The notes below the pieces were generated by a model. It saw only the letters and a program-made list of their open reading frames with translations. It did not search any database and was not told where the DNA came from. A stretch of DNA of 64,000 nucleotides from Aphis gossypii (lineage: Eukaryota > Arthropoda > Insecta > Hemiptera > Aphididae), in NCBI RefSeq assembly GCF_020184175.1, contig NC_065531.1, positions 8,825,213 through 8,889,212 of the forward strand, given 5' to 3'. Position numbers and translations under genes: made by a program. Below are positions 53,271 through 64,000 of this stretch, piece after piece. The stretch's first letter is position 1; every line of letters begins with the position of its first letter.

Positions 53271-56097
53271 ATATGTGTACTTCTTCATATTATACATATA
53301 CATTTTACCACTTCTAACCTACTCGTTTACTCCGTTAGTTTTGTTGAAGGTATCATTATTTATATTGTTTTAATGACATCAATAACGAATCAAGTTTATA
53401 CATTTTATATTACAGCTGTAGTTATAGTATATTGCTATGATTAAATACAAACAATATTAAAGACGGCAATAGAAAAAAAAAAGTAGGTATATTATGCACC
53501 AATAAATACATTTGTACTCTATTAATAATAAAAGTGCTCAAACAGCATAACAATACCTAATGTATACGTAGCTGTGTACAAAATAACAAGCCTCGATATT
53601 GAATTAGTTCATTATGTTAAAATATTATTTCACAGACAATTTTTCATTTTATTTTGTTTGTATTAATCTACAACTCAATTGTTATTTTTCTAATTTTAGG
53701 ATAAAATATGACTGTCATTTCTTTATTATATCTAGAACATTAAAATATTAATAATACACTTTGATATTATGAACGTAATAGATTTGATTAATATATTAAT
53801 AGCTGTATATTCTTAAATGAGTTAAGAAATAATAGAATAAATGATTTACAATTTGTATTGAATGTATAAATACAATAATAATATAATGTAATTGTATATA
53901 TTAAATGATGATCACCGACTATACAATACCAGTTTTTGTCAGGTAAAGTGTCGTGATTATTAATTATTTTATTTGAAAAACATATATTTTTTATTTATAT
54001 TGTTAATATTAATAGAGTATAATATATAAATCATATTTTTTATAATAAGCATTAAGCTTAACTGTATTATTATTATTTTTTTTTAAATATTAATTTAATA
54101 TGTTTGTTTTACCATAACCCAATATTTAGGTAACCTTAACTTGTACAAAGTTTTTGTCTATGATTCGTTAATATTTTTCTGACCTCGGGTTATAAATGAA
54201 AAAAAAAATCATTTCAATAAAAACTTAAACTATATAGCTTAAAATAATAATATGGCTCTAGTTTAATACATTTCACGTAGTTCAAAGACTACACAAATAA
54301 ATACTCAATCGATTTTATGCCAGCGCTGTATTGTATATACTATAAAATAGCATCTAGCATTTAAAGAATACATTACTAAGCTTTCAAATAATTCAATTGT
54401 AGTTAATGATTTCAAATTAATTTCGTTTAATTTTTTTGGGCATTTTTAAGTTATCTCAACGTTTATTACTTGATATAATTTAATAAATTATATACTAAAA
54501 TAATAATACTTAAACAAAACTATCAAACTACGACAACTATTAATTTTTGTTATTTTACTAAGAATAATATACCATTATTTTAACATAAAATTAAAATCAT
54601 AGAATACTATGTGTGTCATATGTTTTCAATAAGAAAACTATGAAATTTTTATACTTTTCTCATATTTGCCCATAAATACTGAGTATTAGATTTTTAAAGT
54701 ATCAATATGTTTATTCAAATAAATATATTTACCTACAATATACGTATTTCTGATGATATTATTTATTATAATGCATTGTATAATTTAATTTAATTCATAA
54801 TTTATTAATGACATTATACATAATTACGTGTATGCTGAATCAATAGTATGAAATGGATAGACATTATACTAATATTATAGTTAAACACGTCAATAAAGAG
54901 TATTGAATTTAATTATTTTAATTATTTTTTCATCATTACAATTTGCAAAAAAAAAATAAAATGATCCTCAATTTAAAAAAAAAATGTTTGCACTGTCACA
55001 AGAAACTAATTAAATCACATAAAAATTTTAAAATTTTAAGATTTATAGTTCTTAAATGTACTTTAAAAAACCAAATTTAAAAATCAATTATTAAATAAAA
55101 AAAAATGGGGAAAGAATGTTTGATGAATCACCCTGTATGTTAAATTTAGGTGTCCATACATATATTTAAATAATGAATAATTTATATACATAAGCTTATA
55201 GATTTTTATGTATTTATAATGCAAATATTGATAGGGTGTATCGTGTTTTAGAACTATCGTCTCTGACTTCCTGAGTTTAAAATGTGAGTTCTATTCAGTT
55301 TCGTGCAAGCAACATTTACATGTCTATCCATTAGAATATTTGTTTTACTTATAATTTATTATTCATTTAAACTATAAATTTATTAAATCAAATACGCCAC
55401 ATTGCGAGACTTTATTTTTCGACCGGAAGAAATATATGGGTACTCTAAAAGCTAAGAGCAAACCATGAAATTTTAAATACATCAAGTTACTAAATCACTA
55501 ACTTGTTCTAAATAACTAAAAAAAATTATGAACATACGAATAAGTATAGTTTTATTATTTTAATATTTAAAAGTCATAAAAACCGTTCTTAATCTATAGC
55601 TAAATATGAGTTTTGTATTGTATAATATAAGTTAGGAAAGTGGTATATTTAACTTACAGTTTATTATACAATAAAATAATTTAAAGATTTAGAAGTGAAG
55701 TAGAGTGGAAGAGAATCATTTTATATCTTACGTATTTATATTTTTTAATACAAGTACTTTACTCCTCTAAACTTTTAACTATTGATTGAATATTCAGTTT
55801 ATTTTACACATCAACATTTAAAAAAAAAATTTTCTTTAATACTGTAACAGATAATATACATACCTAAGAGTTTTAGTTAATTCAATAAACGAATATCATA
55901 ATTTTTAAATAATTTATAGAAACAATGTGTAAAGTAATTACATTATAATAAAGATTCCTTATTTTTTTTAAACCAATAAATATAATTTAATTGTGATATG
56001 AATGTAATATAATGCAAAATAATTTAAACAATTTTGACCAGTAATTATGATACTGTAACTATAATGGCTCTCATTTCCGCATTGTAATTTAGGTCAA
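53271..56097. other. AT-rich non-coding stretch
   Basis: Plain AT-rich sequence with A-runs (for example near 54945 and 54980). GATGAATCACCCTGTA at 55123-55138 resembles one end of a mariner-like element, but no partner end was found upstream. Confidence 0.45.
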
Positions 56098-56129
56098 TAA
56101 ATAATAATAATAATTATTATTATTATTTA
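56098..56129. repeat. 32-bp perfect palindrome made of AAT/ATT units
   Basis: An AAT microsatellite meets its complement ATT microsatellite at a sharp mirror point (56113/56114), giving 16 bp on each side with no mismatch. Confidence 0.9.
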
Positions 56130-56286
56130 CCAAATTGAAATTTAATGTTTATTTTTAAAAAACCAGTAAGATATTAGTGTTTTCTCTGTGAAATTTTGGC
56201 TTTATAATAAATGATATATTATGTTTTAACTTAACATTTTTTCTCAAATAACATATGATGTTTAATTTAAATTAGGTATTATAATA

Positions 56287-56294
56287 ATATATAC
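56287..56294. repeat. Target-site duplication, left copy (ATATATAC)
   Basis: Eight bases identical to 56489-56496, directly outside the MITE at 56295-56488. Eight bases is the hAT duplication length. It lies in AT-rich sequence, but the terminal C makes a chance match less likely. Confidence 0.75.
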
Positions 56295-56488
56295 CAGGGG
56301 TGGCCAGCGAGAAGAGACTCGCGAGCCACCAAATATATTAATAAATATGGAAGAGCCTGGAAATATGGAAAAAAAAAAGTTATATTATTATACAATACAC
56401 ATAAATTCATATTAAAAAAATTTTTTTGTAAAAATGTTACGATAAGATATGAGCCACAAAAGTCTATGTCGCGGTTTGGCCACCCCTA
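56295..56488. mobile_element. hAT-type MITE, copy 2
   Basis: A 194-bp element with inverted ends CAGGGGTGGCCA and TGGCCACCCCTA (11 of 12 complementary), flanked by a perfect 8-bp duplication ATATATAC. Both features are diagnostic of hAT insertion. The interior has two GAGCCAC words near the ends (about 56323 and 56450) and an A-run. There is no coding capacity. It shares terminal sequence and the GAGCCAC word with the element at 38716-38917, so both probably derive from the same or a closely related family. Confidence 0.88.
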
Positions 56489-56496
56489 ATATATAC
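56489..56496. repeat. Target-site duplication, right copy (ATATATAC)
   Basis: Identical to 56287-56294. Confidence 0.75.
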
Positions 56497-56900
56497 GATA
56501 CCTATCAAGAAATTGATGAGTGGATATTTGAAATTTTAAAGCGTTGACCGGAACGGATTTCAAACTATAGTAAACAAGAGACCTTTTATCGGCTTTATAT
56601 AAAAGCGAAAAATCATATTATTCAAACGGAACAAATACTTCTTGACGTGAGAAGGTTAAGTTGGGTTTTCAAATTCTATACCATAGGCAAAGTTTTATAT
56701 TATATAAGTACAGCCACGTTGTAGTGTTTCAAATAAATAGCTTTAAGACGTATCGAACAACGTGAAAAACTGAAAAGCATTTATCGAAATAACAGTATTC
56801 TGGTACCGATATCGTTCAAACGTTTAACCTTATATCACCATATCAGACATTGACAGTTGACAAGAATTAATCAGTACAAGTACCTATTCCATTTCAATGT
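56497..56900. promoter_or_regulatory. Less AT-rich island with strong TATA word
   Basis: GGCTTTATATAAAAGCG at about 56591-56607 contains a near-ideal TATA box and shares GCTTTATATAAA with the motif near 1710-1720. Surrounding sequence is more balanced than the background. No open frame follows, so a promoter role is only a possibility. Confidence 0.25.
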
Positions 56901-59900
56901 TTATATTTACGTAGTTTGTAATGTCTTCGGCATTATTTAAAATAATTTTAACACGATCAGCTTAATATGTTGATCATACATTTATAATATACACAATAAC
57001 CTAAAAATAAGATCTGTGCTCTGTACAATTTATTTTTTAACTGCAAAATTGTTTTCTCTCAATTTATCATAAACCTATAGTATTATTATAGTATCGCAAT
57101 ATCCAATCGATAAAAAGGTTATCTGTAAACGTTAAAACATTACATAGGTAACATAAATTATTGTTTACCAATTCATCATATATGTATAATACGCATGGAG
57201 TTGGAATTTTTTATTCGTTTTATAATTATATTTATTATTTGTGTTTGCGTTTTTAAGTGTTATTTTATATAAACAGAAAAAATATTAGAATTTCAAAATC
57301 AAAATACACAGTTAATGAATGATGTAGTTATTAATTATTAAAAAGGTAAAATAGAGGGGAGGGTAAGTAAAACAAGACTACTCACTTTCACAGTTGTTAT
57401 TTGACTAATTTATAGAAAAAAAAGTGGTGTAATAAATAACAATTAGAAAATTATAGGAAAAATAATAAATTGAGGTGTCAACTGATTTTTACAATTAGAT
57501 ATTTTAAACAAAATTGAACTATTAACAAAAATACCACATTCTAATCATTAAAAAACCATAAACGAACTCAAAGACAGAGCAACTGTAGATATAAGAAATA
57601 TACATCTCTTAAATCTAAATAGGATACAGTGGTTATTATCATATAAATAATTTATATAAACTATAGCTATCTGTATATTGAACCATGCATTTCATAACAT
57701 CTGTCTATGTCTACTTCAATCCAAACGAAGATAAGTACAAATTCAAATCATACAACAATAAATCATACCAATTAATCGAATTCCAAGTACATTATTGCAA
57801 TAGTATTGTTATATAATTGTATTATTTAACTGATCTTTGATTGTAACTGCTCTGATCTTTCTCAGTTTCTTAATGCATAATAGTTAAGTTTGTAGTTATC
57901 TATAGTAGTAATCTTAGCTTAAAATATGATAGCTGGTGGTCATTGCATTAAAAATAGTAGTGGCTTAACTAAACTATCAATTCATTTTTTATCTTGTGTT
58001 AAATGTTAAAATATATTTTTATTTAATAAATTGCGTATGGCATTACGAATTTAAAAACACCATAAACAACATTCAATAAATGCTTATATTGTATAACATA
58101 AATGCCATTTAAAAAATTACTTTACACATTTTAATGAATACGTAATTTACTCACATTCGTCAATAATTAATAAAAACATCCATAACAACAAATTTTATAA
58201 ATATTTAATTATGCCATAATAATAAATTATTGGCTAGATAAAAATTAAAAATTTTATAAAAAGTAAAAAGTATTAGGTACAGTTTTTATAAATTAATAAT
58301 CAATATTATCTTTCTGTTGTAATTTTTGTGTATTTTATATATTTTTATTTTGGTTATTATTACTTAGATTGAAACTTTATATTATTGAAAAATATAAAAT
58401 GTAAACATAATATTAACTATATATTGATTACAAACGATTCATACGATTAAATTGCAACTTACTACTAAGTTTATTGGTCTAAGACTTATTTATTTGTTAT
58501 TTAATATTAGATGTTGACTAAATAAAATAAAAATGATTGTAAATATTAACTCTGGGAAAAAAATAAAAATATATTACATTTCTTATTTTATTATCAACTC
58601 TTTCTATTTAATCTTATATTTATTTGGCATGATGGTCACCCTATATTTCTATCGTTGTAAATATTTACATTTTTACTAAAACGGGTAACTAAAGATCAGG
58701 ATAATCATAAAAGGCTGACTAAGTTTTATTATGTTTTGAAATAACCAAAACATAAAACACTAAAAAATATATAAAAACTGTTGTTGAATATTATTTCAAT
58801 TCGTTATAATAAAACTATAGACTACAAGAATAATGATGTATTACAAATTACAGTGTAATACATTTAGATGAAAACTATAGTATTATTATTTAATACAATT
58901 TCAAGAAATATTCAAAATGGAATTTTACAAACTAAATTTCATATTTTTCAATTGGTGCTGAAAATAATAAAATAATATAAATTCCAACAAACCAGATGAT
59001 ATTACTATTCTTGCATAGTTATAGTATAATTTTCACACTTTTCACTCGGTCTATAGTAACATTGAATTCTACCAAAGCCGTCATAAATAATGTAAGCAAA
59101 TTCAAAAAACAAAATTATATATTGTTTGGTAAGATTTTTTCATTTGAAGAATGAATCAGTTTACGCATGTTTGAAAAATATGTGATGTTATATGTTTCGA
59201 TCATATTTCTATTAAAATTGCATTGTCTTACCCACTTCTTATAAATTGCACTTAAATATTATGACGATAATATTTTATTTTATTATTTATAACTAAATTC
59301 CAAATTACAGTGCAATCGTTATTGTTTTATGACGATTCTTAAATCTTATTGAAACAATCTACAAATCCAAATCAAGAGATTTAGATTAATTTAAAGAAAG
59401 TTTTATTTTTCACAAAACTGCACATTTATTGGTTTTGCATAAAATTGCATGTTTTGGTTTCTTTTCTTATAAAAATATACTGATTAGTATTTTTGTACAA
59501 ATAGTACTGCTCCATAATCTATATTATAACATCTTTTCTCTACTTTATCATTGCCATATTCTGTTGTTATAATATTATGAAGTATTGGACTTTTAGATAA
59601 ATAATATAATTATATTTATTTATTTTTTAATACAATACGACGTAATTAAAATAATAACAATACTACTATAATTACTACTTATTACAGTTTTTCCATAGCA
59701 GTAGTTAATTCGTGTAGTTTTATACAACAATTTTATAGTTGAACTTTTTATTATATACAAATATTCAGATATATAATTTTACAGAAAAAAAACTTTGAAA
59801 TGTACATGATAATAAATTTTGATCAAATATTGTAAATCAGTTTATTATTATTTTATTTAAATACATTTTTTTTTTTAATTTTTTATAAACTATGAATGAC

Positions 59901-60549
59901 CAATAATAAGCATTTTGTTTTGTACGATTTCGCATATTTTAGCATTTTAATTGCACGTTTTTTAAGTGTTAACTGCACAAAAATCTGGTCTTTATATATA
60001 ATTATATAATAAATTGAAATTTTATAAGCTTGTATATTAATTTAGATTTTTATGTCAATACTAAGGTTATCTACATAATCATCATTTCGTGTACAGGTTT
60101 TGTATTCATTTCATTTGGAAATAAATAAGTAAGGTTTTCATTTTATTTTTATGATTGCACATAACAAAGTAATTTAATGCTTATATTTTCGATAAAAGGA
60201 TTAACTTATAATTAAAAAAAAAATAATAATATTAGGGTAGTATAATATGGTTTTTTAAATATATCAAAATAATGAGCAGTGATGGACGATGTAATATTGT
60301 AGGCGTTAATTATTTTTTTTAAATATTTACTTTATCCCAAAAAATGTTAAAATATTGAACATTAACGACTTATATAAGTATTCAATCATATTAGTCAAGA
60401 TAATATTTTGATGGCCACTTTACATATATTTATTGTGTAACATCAACTAATAAAAATAAGTGTACCTATTTTGTTTTCATGCTGTTTACCAGTTTTATAA
60501 AGTCAATGTTCAACATAATTATCTAAACAAAAATAATGATAATTATAAC
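56901..60549. other. AT-rich non-coding stretch
   Basis: No gene recognised. GATGGTCACCCTATA at 58631-58645 looks like another lone mariner-style end without a visible partner. Confidence 0.5.
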
Positions 60550-60891
60550 TTAAATGTTTATAATTATTAATTTATTATTTTCAAATTTAAAAAACAAATA
60601 TTTTAGTATGTAAATAAAAAATAATAATATAGTTTTAACTTTCAAATGCTTTTCAATAATAATTTCATAGATTTTATGATCACGCGGCGAATTGGATAGG
60701 CTATTCAGGTGCACTGCGGTCGTGGGCTTATTTCTCAAGTACCTATTAAGTGATACGATTGATAAAAAGTAAATTATAAATTTAATTTCTTTGTTTATTA
60801 TGGGTATAAAATAAATCTTCCTATTTAATAGTAAATTTTTATAATATGTTAAAGTTAAAATACTAGATTCATTGTAACGAAACAATATCAT
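60550..60891 (-). other. 113-codon open frame of doubtful status
   Basis: This is the second-longest open frame in the window. Most of it is Ile/Lys/Leu/Asn-rich as AT bias predicts. The middle (60660-60750) is different: a less AT-rich patch that reads SLNRYLRNKPTTAVHLNSLS and then NSPRDHKIYEIIIEKHLK, which looks like real protein. I do not recognise a family. It may be a small relic of a coding sequence embedded in AT-rich drift. No upstream start context or splice evidence supports a gene. Confidence 0.25.
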
Positions 60892-62172
60892 AACTTAAAT
60901 TTGTGGAGTTTGCTTGACTACTACATATTAATAGGTATGCAATTTAATATTTATTTTATATTACCTTAATTGTTTTTTACTTTAGTATCAAACGAATATT
61001 TTCTTTTTAATAAAAACTAACCTGAGTTGTTATGCATTATATTAATGACCATAATCATAATAAGATATATTTATTATATTAATATTTAAATAGCTAACAT
61101 AATGTATTTTCTTTAATAAACTCCATGGGATTTATCATAGAGATTTGTTCTATAAGTTAATGTTTTATATAAAAATATAAATATAAATATAATACACAAA
61201 CGTATACAAATTTTAAATTTTGTAAAAAAAAAATTGTTATATTCATAACCAATTATTTATATAAATAAATTTTTAATATGAAAAAAATCGCAATTGCAGT
61301 GCTATATGTTATACTCAAAAATCTACACTATATTGATTCAGTTCCCAGCTGCAATTATACAACTTCATCGACTTAATTCGGAATTCAAATATTTCTATTA
61401 TTTACACTTAGTTAAACTTCTTTTATAAATAACTTTAAGCAATTTATAGTGCGACTGTTTAACTATATTGTTTACTTTTCATTGTTGTTAATTAATTAAA
61501 TAAAGAAATGAAAATAATTTGTTGAACTAGTTGTTTTTTTTCGACTAACCTAATTTATAGTTTCTCTTAACTTTAAACTAATCTATACAAGTAAGTTAAT
61601 GAATAATACTAAAACTAAATTTTTGAAAAAGTACATTGCATACTCGTATGTTAGTTTGGACTTAGTCCTTCTTGTAAACAACAATTTAAAAAATATGAAA
61701 ATGTAGAAATATTATACTGATCAAATTGGTAGGTGTATCATACAATTAATTTTAAATACGTATTTATTATGTTGAATTATATCGCAAAATAATTACCTAA
61801 TAATATTTAAATACTATTACCAATACTATCCCTTAATTTGTATTCAAATTAAATTAATAAATCATGTTTTAACATTATAGTATTATATAAATACAATGTA
61901 CTTAGGAAATAATGTAATACTTAAGTGTATTTTTATAGAAGAAAATAATTAATTACAAGATGTAAAGATTCGATTGAAAAATTGAATTACAATTTATCGA
62001 TTTAAAAGTTATACAGGCACACGGAACCAATATTTCATAAAAAAAAAAAAAACACTCAATTAGTTCAAAATAGCAATGAAGTGCTTATTATAATATAAAC
62101 AAAATAAATCTAAAAATATTAAATCCAACAATTTTTAATGTTTATAAGTTTTAATATAATATGTGTAATATA
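60892..62172. other. AT-rich non-coding stretch
   Basis: Plain AT-rich sequence with an A-run near 62039-62052. Nothing recognised. Confidence 0.5.
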
Positions 62173-62231
62173 TAGATATATGTTTAGGTATATGGTTTGG
62201 TATAATAATTTAGATATATGTTTAGGTATAT
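62173..62231. repeat. Direct duplication of a 21-bp word
   Basis: TAGATATATGTTTAGGTATA plus one T occurs at 62173-62193 and again at 62211-62231, separated by 17 bp. The two copies are identical. It may be a small local duplication. Confidence 0.85.
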
Positions 62232-62233
62232 AA

Positions 62234-62405
62234 CGTACAGTCCATTTCACGAAAAGTGGCCCTTGACGTTAGCGCGCCTGGTGGCGGTATTTATGAAAAC
62301 CAGTGGTTCTTAATATTTCCCGCTAGAGAGCCAATAGCTCTACGACACAAGGAGTAATTAATTTAAATTTGCCGCGCTTTATTTCGCGCGTGTTAACGGC
62401 TCTAT
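62234..62405. other. GC-rich island, possible transposon fragment
   Basis: An abrupt composition change begins immediately after the 21-bp duplication. The island starts with a quasi-palindrome CCATTTCACGAAAAGTGG (62242-62259). It includes AGCGCGCCTGGTGGCGG, and ends with a CGCGC...GCGCG stem near 62373-62390. Sharp edges and hairpins suggest one end of a transposon or a MITE, but no matching inverted end or target duplication was found. Confidence 0.3.
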
Positions 62406-64000
62406 TTATTTATTTATTATAAATATTTTATGGCGATTTATTTAATATTGATTGCATCAATTTTATTAATTTGGTTTAATTTTTATAACGCTGTTTTATA
62501 ATTTTTCAAATCAGATATTTCAATTAGATAATTAGTCACATTTTTTTGGACATTGTTAAATTTTATATATTTTTTGTATTATAGTTATTATGTAGTGTTT
62601 ATAGTGTTTCACCATGAACTACTCTGGTTTTAATAAATAAATTAAATAATATGCAATTTTGAATAATTACATTATTGAATCACCTTTCCTAACCTATTCC
62701 TGATCACTAAAATGGAAAACAATTACTTCGGAAAGATATTGGTCATTTTCATGATTATAAAAATGCTTTTATGTAAAATATGATTTATCGATCTTATAAA
62801 ATACTATTATGATATTGTATAAAACGTAATATACACATTACACATGGTTTACTGATGTTAGTGTTGAATAATCAAAATATTATAATATAAAAAGTAGATT
62901 TAAACATAAATAAACGAGATAAAGTCAAATAGTCATAAGAAATAATTTTAAATTATTATAAGTATTCCTCAAATGTGGTTTGATAAAAAAAAAAAAATGT
63001 AAGCTATGGTTGGTAGTATACTGTTTTGGACCTTGTGTTTGTTTACTGAAGTGAACTGTCGAGAGGAAAATAAATACACTTCTAGGTCAAAATACCATTA
63101 GACAAGTACATTAAAATGCCTTCAGATATAGAAAACGCATTTTTGCTTTTTCAACAATACTGCTACTGCTCTATATGAAGTAATCTTTTATGTCAAGTTA
63201 AATTTTAATTCGAAAATTGAAATTATAGTTTTTAAAAAACCTTTGAACAACATTCGAACTAGTTAATAATATATTTGTCTGCATGTCTATAATATTTCAA
63301 TGAAAAATAAAATTTCAAAAAAAAAAAAAATATTAATACAAATATAAAACCATTAGATGTATATTCATAAGGTTTTATGTTAATACATATATAAAAGCAT
63401 ATTTATTGTATGAATAATCGATTCACTAACAATTTCAAACAATTATATTGGTTAAATGTTAGTTATAATAATATATTAGTAATTATAAAATGTATTAATG
63501 CTAATTTTACACGAGGTAATCATTTATAAGACTGGTAAACAAATATTATATTTTTATTTATTACATACACATTATACATAATACATAAGCATAAAACATT
63601 ATACTTATTCAATTTATTAAAACAAATCGTTATGCAGTTAAATGAACAACAATTAGTGAACCATAATAATATCTCATATTATAGTTAGATACTTACCTAC
63701 TAAAATAAAATACTATTCGAATAACTGATTAAATACTGATTGAATAATATAATTTTGCTTATTATAAGATTGACCATAATGTATATGTAATATAATGTAT
63801 TACACCAATGATATTAATTTAAATCAAATAATTGTTATGTGGAATTAGCCTATATAACTCTGAATTTATCATTTTAAATTATTAACTACAAAAATGTTCA
63901 TATCTTAAAAATATCTTTTTCGTATGGATTAATTAACAATGACTAAATTTAATTAAACTGTATTTTCATTTTTAGCGATAATAAATTGGTACCATGGCCT
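62406..64000. other. AT-rich non-coding stretch to window end
   Basis: No gene or repeat recognised beyond A/T runs (for example near 62985-62997 and 63318-63330). The window ends in ordinary sequence. Confidence 0.5.

Noticed and set aside
55123..55138. Possible mariner-type terminal sequence (GAATCACCCTGTA)
   Set aside because: No matching inverted end was found within about 2 kb upstream and no transposase remnant was seen.
58631..58645. Second mariner-like end (GGTCACCCTATA)
   Set aside because: No partner end or duplication visible.
1..64000. tRNA, rRNA or CRISPR loci
   Set aside because: Scanning for GGTTC-type B-box words on both strands gave no cloverleaf context. No rRNA-like GC-rich conserved block or regularly spaced repeat-spacer array was seen.

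Overview
The window is AT-rich animal DNA, roughly three-quarters A+T by eye. It is dominated by homopolymer runs, AT and ATT microsatellites and old transposon debris. No intact protein-coding gene, rRNA, tRNA or CRISPR array is supportable. The recurrent TAGGTACCTA-type words, the extreme AT bias, the insect-style TTAGG doublets and the style of the interspersed repeats suggest a hemipteran, most likely an aphid. That assignment is inference from composition, not proof. The longest open frames (60-146 codons) are mostly low-complexity or lie antisense to decayed elements, so the window is best read as a large intron or an intergenic stretch.

Layout. 1-9.5 kb: two inverted copies of one ~0.75 kb interspersed repeat (247-1000 plus, 8740-9450 minus), the first a mosaic. 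Between them are a promoter-like island at 1.4-1.87 kb and a 36-bp minisatellite at 4.2-4.45 kb. 9.8-10.3 kb: a GC-rich island beside a 28-A tract. 14.7-16.4 kb: a decayed non-LTR retrotransposon whose reverse-transcriptase landmarks can be followed in order. 16.7-17.2 kb: a less AT-rich island with an X-box-like motif. 21.45-22.11 kb: a foldback element with ~210-235 bp inverted arms and a perfect 9-bp target duplication, which fits Mutator-like elements. 27.4-28.4 kb: the largest CpG-rich island. 33.1-33.7, 37.2-37.4 and 39.1-39.4 kb: three more non-LTR relics. 38.7 and 56.3 kb: two short hAT-type MITEs, one with a perfect 8-bp target duplication. 48.43-48.59 kb: a third, unrelated MITE. 49.62-49.95 kb: a minus-strand coding relic I could not identify. 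52.5-53.3, 56.5-56.9 and 62.2-62.4 kb: further less AT-rich islands.

The parts do not form a pathway. They are layers of transposon insertion and decay, with a series of base-composition islands between them that are the best candidates for conserved regulatory or unannotated exonic sequence. I found no new molecular system. The strongest discoveries are the foldback element, the ordered retrotransposon relics, the related hAT MITEs and the unidentified coding relic.
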